In this document: piece by piece, positions 27,115 through 35,799 of the stretch
Position numbering within the stretch: position 1 is the stretch's first letter
Layout: every line of letters starts with the position of its first letter
Assembly (NCBI RefSeq): GCF_026870175.2
Contig: NZ_CP113977.2
Location: 496,001-560,000 of the forward strand
Length of the DNA stretch: 64,000 nucleotides
Origin: Flavobacterium aestivum
Lineage (GTDB): Bacteria > Bacteroidota > Bacteroidia > Flavobacteriales > Flavobacteriaceae
Direction of reading: 5' to 3'
Program-made: the position numbers and the translations under genes
The notes under the pieces: generated by a model
Told to the model about the DNA's origin: nothing
Seen by the model: the letters and a program-made list of their open reading frames with translations, nothing else
Databases searched by the model: none

Positions 27115-29112
27115 ATGAAAAAACGAAAACATTTTTTATTTGCCGTTATTGCCTTTTGTTTGATAACGAGTAAATCATTTTCACAAGATGACCGTCGCTG
27201 GCAAATTGACCAAGACGGGTCTATTTCTTGGCAAATATCAAACAACATTCCTCATGACGATCATATCGAAATGAGTGGTAAAAAAATCTCCTGTGTACTC
27301 CGATACGGTGTAGCAGCAGACGGTTCTTTCCAGGCTACGCGTAGTTTGGTTTGGCCTATGCTTAGAACAATACCAAATAACACTCATGCAAGTTTTACAC
27401 GCCAATTCGCACAAGATGCTTTTGATTTGGTTACAGTAAACTACAAACCTATCACAGCAGAAAAAGTAGTTTCATTAACTCTCAATGGAACATTGTTTGT
27501 TAAGAGTAAAGCCGGCAACAATCTTGAACTAACCAGACAATTCTTCCCATCAACAACACTGCCTGGCTATTGCGAAATCTATACCATTAAAAATATTTCT
27601 GGAAAAACCTGCGCAGTAGAAATTCCAAAATCAAATGCTATTTATACTTCAGATCCATCAAAAGGAACAGAAGGGAGCTATACTTTGCACGTAGACCTTA
27701 TTAATCAAGGTAATTTTAATCTTCAAGCAAATGAAACAATTAGTTTTTCTGTTTTCTACTCAGCCGTTAAAACAAATGAACAAGTGCCTGTTGTAAATAT
27801 AGATGAAGAAAAAAATAAACGTATAAAATTCATCCATGAAGTATGGGATAAACTCGTATTAGAAACGCCAGACCAAGTTTTGAATACAGAATTTGCCTTT
27901 GCTAAAATTAGAGCATCAGAAAGTATTTTCGAAACCAAAGGTGGTCCTATGCACGGCCCAGGAGGAGAATCTTATTACGCAGCCATATGGGCTAATGATC
28001 AAGCAGAATACATAGGACCTTTCTTCCCTTATTTAGGATATGAATATGGCGACAAAGCATCATTAAATGCCTATCTTCATTTTGCAAGATTCATGAACAA
28101 AGAATACAAACCAATTCCGAGTTCAATCATTGCAGAAGGAATTGATATTTGGGATGGAGCCGGTGACCGTGGAGATGCAGCCATGATAGCATATGGTGCA
28201 GCTCGCTATTCACTTTCAAAAGGAAGTGAAAATGAAGCTAAACAATTATGGCCATTGGTTGAATGGTGTTTGGAATATTGCCACAGAAAAATAAACGCTG
28301 ATGGTGTAGTAACTTCAGATTCAGATGAACTGGAAGGGCGTCTACCTGCCGGAAAAGCCAACCTTAATACTTCTTCTTTATACTATGACGCACTTAATTC
28401 AGCAGTTTATTTAGGTGAAGCATTAGGAAAAGACGAAGCTCTACTTAAAACATACAAATCTCAGGCTGAAAAATTAAAAATAGCTATTGAGAAATATTTT
28501 GGCACTAAAGTAGAAGGATTTGAAACCTACAAATACTATAAAGAGAATGATATCCTAAGAGCATGGATATGCACTCCACTTACAATGGGCATTTATGATA
28601 GAAAAGAAGGAACTATAGCTGCATTATTTTCGCCAAGATTATGGACAAAAGATGGTCTTGCCAGTGTTGCAGGTGATAAAATATTCTGGGACCGATCAAC
28701 TTTATATGCATTAAGAGGTGTATTAGCCGCAGGTGAAACAGACAAAGCATTAGATTTTTTACATTATTACTCAAACCGTCGTTTATTGGGAGACCATGTT
28801 CCTTATCCAGTAGAAGCTTACCCAGAAGGAGATCAACGTCACCTTTCGGCAGAAAGTGGCTTGTATTGCAGAATTTTTACCGAAGGATTATTTGGTATCC
28901 GCCCTACAGGTTTACATAGTTTCAGTTTCACACCACGCCTTCCTAAATCTTGGCCAATGATGAAATTGCGTCATATCTATGCATTCGAACGTGACTTTGA
29001 CATTACTGTTGAAAGAGCCGATAAAAAACTAAAAATCACAGTATCTGATGGCAAGAAAACAGTATTCAATAAAGTTGTTAAAGACGGAGAAACGATAAAC
29101 ATCAATCTTTAA
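27115..29112 (+). CDS. Exported (alpha/alpha)6-barrel glycosidase-like protein 2
   Basis: Predicted 665-residue protein. The frame is open from 26995, but the ATG at 27115 gives a normal signal peptide (MKKRKHFLFAVIAFCLITSK, cut after SFSQ). An N-terminal beta-sandwich (about residues 25-250) precedes a helical catalytic-like region with GGPMHGPGGESYYAAIWAND, YGDKASLNAYLHFARFMNKE and TSDSDELEGRLPAGKANLN. The C-terminus has the short beta domain that caps such barrels (GIRPTGLHSFSFTPRLPKSW). The architecture is that of six-hairpin glycosidases such as rhamnosidase- or mannosidase-type enzymes, but the exact family is not recognised. It is the last gene of the locus. Confidence 0.65.
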   Translation: MKKRKHFLFAVIAFCLITSKSFSQDDRRWQIDQDGSISWQISNNIPHDDHIEMSGKKISCVLRYGVAADGSFQATRSLVWPMLRTIPNNTHASFTRQFAQDAFDLVTVNYKPITAEKVVSLTLNGTLFVKSKAGNNLELTRQFFPSTTLPGYCEIYTIKNISGKTCAVEIPKSNAIYTSDPSKGTEGSYTLHVDLINQGNFNLQANETISFSVFYSAVKTNEQVPVVNIDEEKNKRIKFIHEVWDKLVLETPDQVLNTEFAFAKIRASESIFETKGGPMHGPGGESYYAAIWANDQAEYIGPFFPYLGYEYGDKASLNAYLHFARFMNKEYKPIPSSIIAEGIDIWDGAGDRGDAAMIAYGAARYSLSKGSENEAKQLWPLVEWCLEYCHRKINADGVVTSDSDELEGRLPAGKANLNTSSLYYDALNSAVYLGEALGKDEALLKTYKSQAEKLKIAIEKYFGTKVEGFETYKYYKENDILRAWICTPLTMGIYDRKEGTIAALFSPRLWTKDGLASVAGDKIFWDRSTLYALRGVLAAGETDKALDFLHYYSNRRLLGDHVPYPVEAYPEGDQRHLSAESGLYCRIFTEGLFGIRPTGLHSFSFTPRLPKSWPMMKLRHIYAFERDFDITVERADKKLKITVSDGKKTVFNKVVKDGETININL

Positions 29113-29154
29113 TAGATTGACGAATTAACCAAATAAAAAATAACCAAAAAAGTT

Positions 29155-29305
29155 GATCAATCCCAAAAGTAAAAGGGGTATTCAGTAAAAATTAAGATTT
29201 TTACCAGAATCCCTACTTTTGGGATTGATCTATTTTATACTTATGCAAAATTTTGCAATCCCACAGGTTTTAGGATTGATCCAGGATCAATCCCTAAAGT
29301 TGTGG
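29155..29305. repeat. Cluster of palindromes built on GGATTGATC
   Basis: A 17-bp perfect inverted repeat (29155-29171 with 29214-29230) is reinforced by GTAAAAA/TTTTTAC inside. It is followed by a second palindrome (29261-29282 with 29284-29305) whose core GGATTGATCC / GGATCAATCC is exact. The GGATTGATC unit occurs four times in alternating orientation. The first hairpin may end the glycosidase transcript. The left arm of the second recurs at 34375. Confidence 0.7.
29261..29283 (+). repeat. 23-base direct repeat, left copy
   Basis: Begins CCACAGGTTTTAGG and ends ATTGATCCA. It is identical to 34375-34397, and the two copies bracket the peptide/glycosyltransferase cassette. Confidence 0.75.
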
Positions 29306-29331
29306 AAAAAATAGTTCTGGTTTAAAATGAT

Positions 29332-29361
29332 AAAACCCTCAATAAATATTGAGGGTTTTTT
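29332..29361 (+). terminator. Terminator upstream of the DUF2141 fragment
   Basis: AAAACCCTCAAT (29332-29343) pairs with ATTGAGGGTTTT (29348-29359) and runs into further T residues. Confidence 0.8.
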
Positions 29362-29413
29362 ATTCAATTGAAAGAGATCCTAAACCTTTGTAATTAAATA
29401 CTTAAGTTTGTAG

Positions 29414-29707
29414 CATGAGCCATAACAGAGAATGGTGTTTTGTTTGTAAAACAAGGTCATGATGGTTCAAAAAGCTGATCAAGGTATCTTGAAATTTCAA
29501 GTTGATTTGCCAAGAGGAACTTATGCCATTATCTTTTTTCAAGATTTGGATAATAACTGTGATCTAAAAAGCAGTTGGTTGGGAGTACCTAAAGAACCCG
29601 TAGGAAACAGTACTAATTTTAAACCAGATGGTGATACGTCTACGTTTCGAGACTGTTCTATTTACGTTTTGAAAAACGATTCAAAAATTACAATAGATCT
29701 TTATTAG
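29414..29707 (+). pseudogene. DUF2141-family protein fragment
   Basis: An 82-residue frame from ATG 29459 reads GILKFQVDLPRGTYAIIFFQ, DLDNNCDLKSSWLGVPKEPV and SIYVLKNDSKITIDLY. That is the C-terminal two-thirds of a DUF2141 protein (FxxDLPxGxYAI, GIPKEPxGFSNN pattern). The missing N-terminal strand may survive in another frame just upstream (ITENGVLFVKQG from 29421), which would mean a frameshift. There is no signal peptide in the remaining frame, although intact family members are usually exported. It is probably a decayed gene. Confidence 0.55.
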
Positions 29708-30066
29708 GAATTAGAAACTTAAATTGAAGAGATGTAATTATTTATGTCTCAGTTTTTAGTGGGAGCATTGCATATAATTACAGTAAGATGCTTAATTAAA
29801 AAAAACTAACTATCCTTATCAAGTTAATTTGTTTATTAGCTCTTGTTTTATTTCACCTTACTCTTTAATAATAACTTGAACTTACTTGATACAAATAGGA
29901 CTGTGTAGTATTTCGAAAAATTAATTAGATTATCATGTGGCTCACCTGTAAATGAATAGAGTTTTATTTGTAGGCATTATAGTACGTATTAAAGATAATA
30001 TATTATCATAAATACAGAATAAAATGAAAGATATTTGCTACATTATTAATTGTAAAACATTAAATC
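29708..30066. other. Non-coding stretch before the peptide gene
   Basis: About 360 bases without a gene. A perfect 14-base palindrome GATAATATATTATC lies at 29994-30007, 60 bases before the peptide start. It could be an operator or simply an AT-rich coincidence. Confidence 0.4.
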
Positions 30067-30258
30067 ATGAAAAAATTGAGTTTAAAAAATGCTAAAAGTA
30101 TGCTTTCTAGAAAAGAAATGAAAGCTATTCATGGAAGTGGATATGGAGGAGCTTTGCAAAAATGGAAATGCTGCAACAGCTCAGGGCAATGTGGGGATTG
30201 TGTCAGTTCGACAGGGATACCAACTTGTGGTGGTGGATATACGGTTTACGCTTGCTAA
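30067..30258 (+). CDS. Cysteine-rich peptide with double-glycine-type leader (RiPP precursor candidate)
   Basis: Predicted 63-residue peptide. The N-terminus MKKLSLKNAKSMLSRKEMKA followed by IHGS resembles leaders of Bacteroidota natural-product precursors (short Lys/Leu helix, LSRxEMKxI, then a G-G/G-S site). Cleavage after Gly23-Ser24 would release a 39-residue core with all six cysteines (35, 36, 42, 45, 54, 63), many Gly and Ser/Thr, and no long hydrophobic segment. A 12-bp hairpin follows, then a thioredoxin-fold gene and two glycosyltransferase genes in the same direction. It is probably a bacteriocin-like or signalling peptide. No peptidase-transporter gene is in view, so export must use a distant system. 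Confidence 0.65.
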   Translation: MKKLSLKNAKSMLSRKEMKAIHGSGYGGALQKWKCCNSSGQCGDCVSSTGIPTCGGGYTVYAC

Positions 30259-30274
30259 TTAAGCACTTATGTTG

Positions 30275-30302
30275 TAATGAGAGAATATGAATTCTCTCAT
30301 TA
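30275..30302 (+). terminator. Hairpin between the peptide gene and the TlpA-like gene
   Basis: TAATGAGAGAAT (30275-30286) pairs fully with ATTCTCTCATTA (30291-30302) around a 4-base loop. Only a weak T-rich tail follows, so it is more likely an attenuator or mRNA-stabilising hairpin than a full stop. It would give more peptide than enzyme. Confidence 0.65.
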
Positions 30303-30366
30303 TTTCTAATAAAAATGGAAAATCCATGTTTTTTGCTAAAATTTACAAAGTAAAACTAATATTTAA

Positions 30367-31566
30367 ATGAGAAGAAAAATCTTATTAGTTGCATTGCTTA
30401 TTGCATTTGAAGGTTTTGGACAAATAAAATTAAAAGTAGGAGATGCATCACCAAAATTAACTGTGACAGATTATATTGAAAATGTTCCCGAAAACAAAAA
30501 TTTTAAAAACAGTTACATCTTACTAGAGTTTTGGGCAACTTGGTGTTCAACTTGTTTGCAAGAAGTACCCAAACTCAACCAATTGCAAGAGCAATTCAAA
30601 TCAAACAAAGATTTAGTTTTTGTTTCAATGACTGACGAGAAACCAGAAAAAGTGATGAGAACTTTGAAAAGAATTCCCTTTAAGTCTATAGTTGTAAGCG
30701 ACCAAAAGCGAGAAGTACACAAAAATTATTTTGCAAATGATGGCAATTCGATTGCTTATCCGTCAACCATTTTAATAGACAATAAAGGAATCATCAGATG
30801 GATTGGAGGCCCAGATTTGATAAATGAAACGATTCTAAAAAAATTAATTAATAACGAAGAAATAAAAATCACAGATAATAATACAGATGACTTATTTCCG
30901 CCTTCCCCTCATTCAAGTACAACTAAAAGTTTAATTGATAATGTATATAAGGATACAACAAATGATTCAACTCAATATTCGTTTTCTTTACTAAAAGGCG
31001 AAATAAATGGAGCAACTATTCAGTTTAATTCTTTAAAAGATGAAGGACTGTATGTTGACACAAATAACGATTTAACTACTATTCTTTCTAACCTGACTGG
31101 TTTATTTAACTCTTTAATTGCTATACCTGAAAACCTAAAAAGTAATAAGTATAGCATTATGTATAAAAACAAAAATTTGAAATCAGAAAATGGGGGTATA
31201 TTAGACATCAAGAACAACCTCTTAAAAGCTTTAAGTCTTGAAGAAAAAATTGTAAATCGAAATGTTGATACTTATATTTTAAGAGTAAAAGACAAAAGTA
31301 AACTGGAAGAAATAATAAATGAAAAAGACAAAAAAGATGGTGCTAACATGACACATCTTTTGCTAGCAAATATAGAAATTGAAACATTAAAAAATACTAT
31401 TAGCCGTAATTTTAAAGTATTTGTCAAAGACGAAACGAATCTTACGGGAAATTATGATTTTATTTTAAGAAAAGATTCTGAAAAAAATTTAATTTCAGAT
31501 TTAGAAATTTATGGGTTGACACTAGTGAAAGAGAAGAAAGATATTCAATTTTATGAATATCAATAA
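30367..31566 (+). CDS. TlpA-type thioredoxin fused to a DUF3738-like domain
   Basis: Predicted 399-residue exported protein with a signal sequence ending near FGQ (residue 19). Residues 20-165 are a TlpA/ResA-like thioredoxin fold with the redox motif WATWCSTC (Cys60 and Cys63) and cis-Pro region AYPSTILIDNKG. Residues about 200-399 form a second domain ending TNLTGNYDFILRKDSEKNLI then LEIYGLTLVKEKKDIQFYEY. This resembles the C-terminus of DUF3738 (TIGR03435) proteins. It is 108 bases downstream of the cysteine-rich peptide gene, past a hairpin. A role in oxidising or isomerising the peptide's six cysteines is inferred. Confidence 0.8.
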   Translation: MRRKILLVALLIAFEGFGQIKLKVGDASPKLTVTDYIENVPENKNFKNSYILLEFWATWCSTCLQEVPKLNQLQEQFKSNKDLVFVSMTDEKPEKVMRTLKRIPFKSIVVSDQKREVHKNYFANDGNSIAYPSTILIDNKGIIRWIGGPDLINETILKKLINNEEIKITDNNTDDLFPPSPHSSTTKSLIDNVYKDTTNDSTQYSFSLLKGEINGATIQFNSLKDEGLYVDTNNDLTTILSNLTGLFNSLIAIPENLKSNKYSIMYKNKNLKSENGGILDIKNNLLKALSLEEKIVNRNVDTYILRVKDKSKLEEIINEKDKKDGANMTHLLLANIEIETLKNTISRNFKVFVKDETNLTGNYDFILRKDSEKNLISDLEIYGLTLVKEKKDIQFYEYQ

Positions 31567-31848
31567 AAGAATTCATATTAATAAGGGATAACAGTAACCT
31601 TGCAATGAAGACTTCTAATGTAAGAAATACACCTGTATCTCCAACAATGCCACAAAACTACGATTTTCTATTCCTAAGATTTCAAGAAACGTGCATCCAA
31701 GGTAATAAATACAATATATGGTTGTTACAAAACACTTAAAAAAATTATCATAAAAGAGAAAATAAAATATTTTTTTTCAAAATACAATGATGATAATATT
31801 GTAGCATATTTTATTACCTATTCATAATTAGCATTTTTAATTTACTTT

Positions 31849-33069
31849 ATGAAAAAAATAAGCTTAATTAATATTTTTATTGGAGAGTTTCCTTGGTTTT
31901 TTAAACTCTTCTTAAAATCATGTGAAACCAACCCAACTATAGATTTTTTTATTTTTACTGATGCTATTATAGATTATCCTCTTACTAACAATATTAAAAT
32001 TATTCCTTTTTCATTGGACGTTTTTAATCAATTAGCGACAAAAAAACTCGGATTTGATATTGATGTAAAAAAAGGTTATAAACTTTGTGATTTTAGACCT
32101 GCTTTTGGGGTTATATTTTCTGAATATCTAAAAGATTATGATTTTTGGGGTATTACAGATATAGATGTAATTTATGGGAGGATTCGTGAATTTATGACAG
32201 ATGAACTATTAGAGGAATATGATATTGTCTGTGTTAGACATGCTTATATCACTGCCTGTTGTATGCTGTATAAAAATAATGAGTATGTAAATAATTTATA
32301 TATAAAAAGTAAAGATTATAAAATGATTTTTGCCTCTCCAAAAAATTATGCCTTTGATGAAACTAATTTTGAAAATTCGGATAGTTTTCTTGAGATACAT
32401 GATATCTTCAAAAGAGATTGTCAGATAGAAAGTATTCAGCATATAATAGTAAAGGAAGGAGATGTTGGGAATTTAAATGCTCATTTTGATTTATTACTTA
32501 TTGACGGAATATCTGGAAAATTAAAATGGGATAATGGCATCTTTTCTTATGCTGGTAAAATTGAATTTATGTTATATCATTTAATTGATTACAAGCGTAA
32601 TATATTTGCTAATAACAGTCTGAAATGGGGTAAAATACCTGATGTTTTCTATATTGATAAATTTGACTATAGAAAAAATAATTCAGTTTTAACCCGTTTT
32701 ATAGTTTTTTATGATGACAATTTGAAGCCATTTTTCTGGAATTTAGGTAAAAGAATTGATTGCTTTTTATCCTATACCTTATTTAGGAAAAAAGTTAAAA
32801 CGATGGAAGCGGGAGATTATTACTATCATTTGAATAAACAAAAAACAGTAATAGGGAGACATGATGACGGGACGAATTTTATAAACATGAATGGTTTTTC
32901 AAATATTATTTTGTACGAAATGACTTTTAATAAAAATTATTTTTTTGCTAAAAATTTTGAATTGATATTAAAAACTGATACAAATCAATCTATACCGTTT
33001 AAGAAATTTGACACCATAAACAGCGCTGGTCATAGTAATACCTATATTAAAGCTGATTATCCTATTTAA
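31849..33069 (+). CDS. DUF6625-like glycosyltransferase-fold protein
   Basis: Predicted 406-residue cytosolic protein. It begins LINIFIGEFPWFFKLFLKSC, a start typical of the DUF6625 family. It includes YKLCDFRPAFGVIFSEYLKD and FWGITDIDVIYGRIREFMTD, where the Asp-x-Asp (TDID near residue 104) resembles the nucleotide-sugar/metal motif of GT-A enzymes. The last 130 residues have no assignment. Base composition is very AT-rich compared with the housekeeping genes nearby, suggesting transfer. It sits between the TlpA-like gene and a GT4-type gene. It could glycosylate the peptide or a surface glycan. Confidence 0.7.
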   Translation: MKKISLINIFIGEFPWFFKLFLKSCETNPTIDFFIFTDAIIDYPLTNNIKIIPFSLDVFNQLATKKLGFDIDVKKGYKLCDFRPAFGVIFSEYLKDYDFWGITDIDVIYGRIREFMTDELLEEYDIVCVRHAYITACCMLYKNNEYVNNLYIKSKDYKMIFASPKNYAFDETNFENSDSFLEIHDIFKRDCQIESIQHIIVKEGDVGNLNAHFDLLLIDGISGKLKWDNGIFSYAGKIEFMLYHLIDYKRNIFANNSLKWGKIPDVFYIDKFDYRKNNSVLTRFIVFYDDNLKPFFWNLGKRIDCFLSYTLFRKKVKTMEAGDYYYHLNKQKTVIGRHDDGTNFINMNGFSNIILYEMTFNKNYFFAKNFELILKTDTNQSIPFKKFDTINSAGHSNTYIKADYPI

Positions 33070-33274
33070 AATTGAAAATTTTTCTCCATTTTGACTAAAC
33101 AGAATATAAAGACTGACAATCTCTCTCGAAATAAAAGTAGCCCAATTTAAGTGATGAAAGAGTCAATATCTCAGAATTGGTTAGAGAACTTGGAACTAAA
33201 GTTAGATGGTCGATAAAATATTTCTACATTAAAAATCATCAATACCTATTTTTAAACTTAATATAATTTTTCAA

Positions 33275-34219
33275 ATGAAAATACTTCTTGTTGGCCCAGG
33301 AATCCTGCCGATTCCATCAAATGGTTGGGGTGCTGTTGAGACGCTTATCTGGAATCAAAAAACATACTGCGAGGCACTAGGACACACAGTAGATATTTTA
33401 AATCAAAGAGGTTTGGAACCTGCATTAGCGGCAAAACCCTGGAACTATGATATTGTTCATGTCCATTTTGATCCTTTGACTGAATTTTGGAACATCCTTT
33501 CCGTTCATCTAAATTTTAAATTAGTTGTTACCAGTCATTATGGATATGCTGCTTTTCCTAAAAAATGGGGCAATGGTTATGAGACTACCTTTAGATTTTT
33601 AATGGAAAGTGAACGATTGATCGTTTTAAGTGAAGATATATTAAATGTATTTGCAAAAAATGGGTTTAAGGGAATAATTGATGTACTTCCTAATGGTACA
33701 GAAACTCAACAATTTCTGTTTAAAAAAACAGCTTCATTGAAGAATGCAATTTGTTTAGGTAGAATTGAAGGAAGAAAAAGGCAAGCGGAAGTCGCCAAAA
33801 AGATTTTAAGCAAAAGAAATATAGTTTGTGATTTTGTTGGACCAACAGACTACTCTCTTAAGTTTAAAGTTGACAATAAACATATCAACTATCTAGGTGA
33901 ATGGGATAGAGCTACAGTTCATAAAAATCTAACAAATTATTCCTGTTTAATTTTATTTAGTGATGGTGAAGCACACCCCTTAGTTATATTAGAAGCTATG
34001 GCTGCTGGACTTTCTATTGTCATTTCAAAGGAGGCTTCTGCAAACTTAGATAAGAACCTTCCTTGGATATATTTATGCGATACTGTTGATGAAGTTGTAG
34101 AATATGCAGAAAAAGCAATTCGTGAAAACAATCTATATAGAGAGCAAATACGAAAATATGTAGAAGAAAATTTTGATTGTTCAGTTATTGCCCAAAAATT
34201 TATTGAAATAATTAGCTAA
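33275..34219 (+). CDS. GT4-family (GT-B fold) glycosyltransferase
   Basis: Predicted 314-residue protein. N-terminal Rossmann-like domain: KILLVGPGILPIPSNGWGAV then DIVHVHFDPLTEF. C-terminal domain: AICLGRIEGRKRQAEVAKKI and the donor-binding signature DGEAHPLVILEAMAAGLSIV, with the E-x7-E glutamates around residues 230-240. It is short for GT4 but has both domains. It would transfer a sugar from a nucleotide-sugar donor. It is the last gene before the right copy of the 23-base repeat. Confidence 0.85.
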   Translation: MKILLVGPGILPIPSNGWGAVETLIWNQKTYCEALGHTVDILNQRGLEPALAAKPWNYDIVHVHFDPLTEFWNILSVHLNFKLVVTSHYGYAAFPKKWGNGYETTFRFLMESERLIVLSEDILNVFAKNGFKGIIDVLPNGTETQQFLFKKTASLKNAICLGRIEGRKRQAEVAKKILSKRNIVCDFVGPTDYSLKFKVDNKHINYLGEWDRATVHKNLTNYSCLILFSDGEAHPLVILEAMAAGLSIVISKEASANLDKNLPWIYLCDTVDEVVEYAEKAIRENNLYREQIRKYVEENFDCSVIAQKFIEIIS

Positions 34220-34374
34220 ACAATTTTGAACTATTTTAATAACAGAATTACAAACGCTTCTGCAAAATCTTTCAATGCTAAAATAAAAGCTTTTCGATCA
34301 CAATTTAGAGGCGTGAGAAATATAGAATTTTTCCTTTTTAGGCTAACCAATATTTATGCTTAATTTTTGCTCCT

Positions 34375-34397
34375 CCACAGGTTTTAGGATTGATCCA
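34375..34397 (+). repeat. 23-base direct repeat, right copy
   Basis: Identical to 29261-29283. It lies between the last glycosyltransferase gene and tRNA-Leu, so the accessory cassette is bracketed by copies in the same orientation. Confidence 0.75.
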
Positions 34398-34465
34398 ATG
34401 TCGGGCAACTTCAATAAAAAAAAGCCTGTAACTCTTGAAAAACAAGCAATTACAGACTTTTTAAG

Positions 34466-34545
34466 TACCCGGAGCCGGAGTCGAACCGGCACGGTTTCCC
34501 ACAGGTGTTTGAGACCAGCGCGTCTACCAATTCCGCCATCCGGGC
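34466..34545 (-). tRNA. tRNA-Leu (anticodon CAA)
   Basis: The reverse strand begins GCCCGGATGGCGGAATTGGT, has the anticodon loop CTCAAAC (anticodon CAA, reads UUG), a long variable arm typical of class II tRNAs, the T arm GCCGGTTCGACTCCGGC, and an acceptor end TCCGGGT-A matching the 5' end. CCA is not encoded. One U-U mismatch appears in the anticodon stem. Confidence 0.92.
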
Positions 34546-34705
34546 TTAGCAGACATGAAATGACAGACAGTCATTTCAACGCAATAAAGAGATAGTAAAT
34601 GTTAATTGCTATCTTTTCCTTTAACACGGTGCAAATGTAGAAAACATTTTTAAATATTCTAATAAAAATACTTAAAATTTTCCTTTCAGAGTTGATTTTA
34701 TTTTC

Positions 34706-34713
34706 TAAATTTG
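34706..34713 (+). promoter_or_regulatory. prs promoter -7 box
   Basis: TAAATTTG matches the Bacteroidota -7 consensus and lies 49 bases before the prs start codon. Confidence 0.55.
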
Positions 34714-34762
34714 CACCTCGTTAAAAAAAGAATACACAACTAACTACAAAACAACAAATTAA

Positions 34763-35704
34763 ATGTCACACCTAGAACCAGAAGCTAAAATTTTTGCTTG
34801 TTCAAAAAGTGAATATCTTGCAGAGAAAATCGCAAAAGAGTATGGTATCCCAATGGGAAAAGTTACCATATCAACTTATAGCGATGGCGAATTTCAACCT
34901 TCATACGAAGAATCAATCAGAGGTTTACGTGTCTTTATTGTTTGCTCTACTTTTCCAAGTGCAGATAATTTAATGGAATTACTATTAATGATTGATGCTG
35001 CAAAACGTGCTTCAGCAAGACACATTACAGCAGTAATCCCTTATTTTGGTTGGGCAAGACAAGACAGAAAAGACAAACCTAGAGTGCCGATAGGAGCAAA
35101 ACTAGTAGCAAATCTATTAGATGCAGCCGGTGCAACAAGAATAATGACTATGGATTTGCATGCTGATCAAATACAAGGATTCTTCGAGAAACCTGTAGAT
35201 CATCTTTTTGCATCCACTATCTTTTTACCATATGTAGAAAGTTTAGGTTTAGACAATTTAATGATTGCTTCACCAGACATGGGAGGATCAAAAAGAGCAT
35301 ACGCCTATTCTAAATTCCTAAATTCTGAAGTTGTAATCTGTTACAAACAAAGAAAAGCAGCCAACGTTATCGAAACAATGGAGCTTATTGGAGAAGTAAA
35401 AGGTAAAAACGTAATCTTGGTAGATGATATGATTGATACTGGAGGAACTTTAGCAAAAGCTGCCGATTTAATGATCGAAAAAGGTGCCTTAAGCGTAAGA
35501 GCAATTTGTACTCACGCCATTTTATCTGGTGCTGCATACGAAAAAATAGAAAATTCAAAATTATTAGAACTAATTGTAACTGATTCTATTCCGTTAAAAA
35601 GGCAATCTGATAAGATAAGAGTAGTAAGTTGCGCACCACTTTTTGCCGAAGTAATGCACATGGTTCACCACAACAATTCAATTAGTGGGAAGTTTTTGAT
35701 GTAA
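34763..35704 (+). CDS. prs: Ribose-phosphate pyrophosphokinase (PRPP synthase)
   Basis: Predicted 313-residue protein, the normal length. It makes PRPP from ribose 5-phosphate and ATP for purine, pyrimidine, histidine and tryptophan synthesis. Class I marks are present: YSDGEFQPSYEESIRG near the N-terminus, ASARHITAVIPYFGWARQDR (ATP region), MTMDLHADQIQGFF, and the PRPP loop NVILVDDMIDTGGTLAKAAD. It is followed about 95 bases later by the L25 gene, an arrangement common in Bacteroidota. Confidence 0.97.
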   Translation: MSHLEPEAKIFACSKSEYLAEKIAKEYGIPMGKVTISTYSDGEFQPSYEESIRGLRVFIVCSTFPSADNLMELLLMIDAAKRASARHITAVIPYFGWARQDRKDKPRVPIGAKLVANLLDAAGATRIMTMDLHADQIQGFFEKPVDHLFASTIFLPYVESLGLDNLMIASPDMGGSKRAYAYSKFLNSEVVICYKQRKAANVIETMELIGEVKGKNVILVDDMIDTGGTLAKAADLMIEKGALSVRAICTHAILSGAAYEKIENSKLLELIVTDSIPLKRQSDKIRVVSCAPLFAEVMHMVHHNNSISGKFLM

Positions 35705-35799
35705 GAATTGATTTTTGGGTTTTGTTCGAACAATCAAATCATCCAACAATCAAATCATCCTAAAAAAGAGTTTAATTAATAACTATATAAATATTTACA

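Noticed and set aside
33090..33250. Short frame reading SELVRELGTKVRWSIKYFY as a transposase remnant
   Set aside because: Too short and without a recognisable catalytic motif; not supported.
34466..34545. tRNA-Leu as the attachment site of the prophage
   Set aside because: The integrase remnant and the phage genes lie more than 15 kb away, with the sugar locus between; no matching tRNA fragment was seen near 18.5 kb.
34356..34595. Rightward 79-residue frame
   Set aside because: It is read through the tRNA-Leu gene on the opposite strand.
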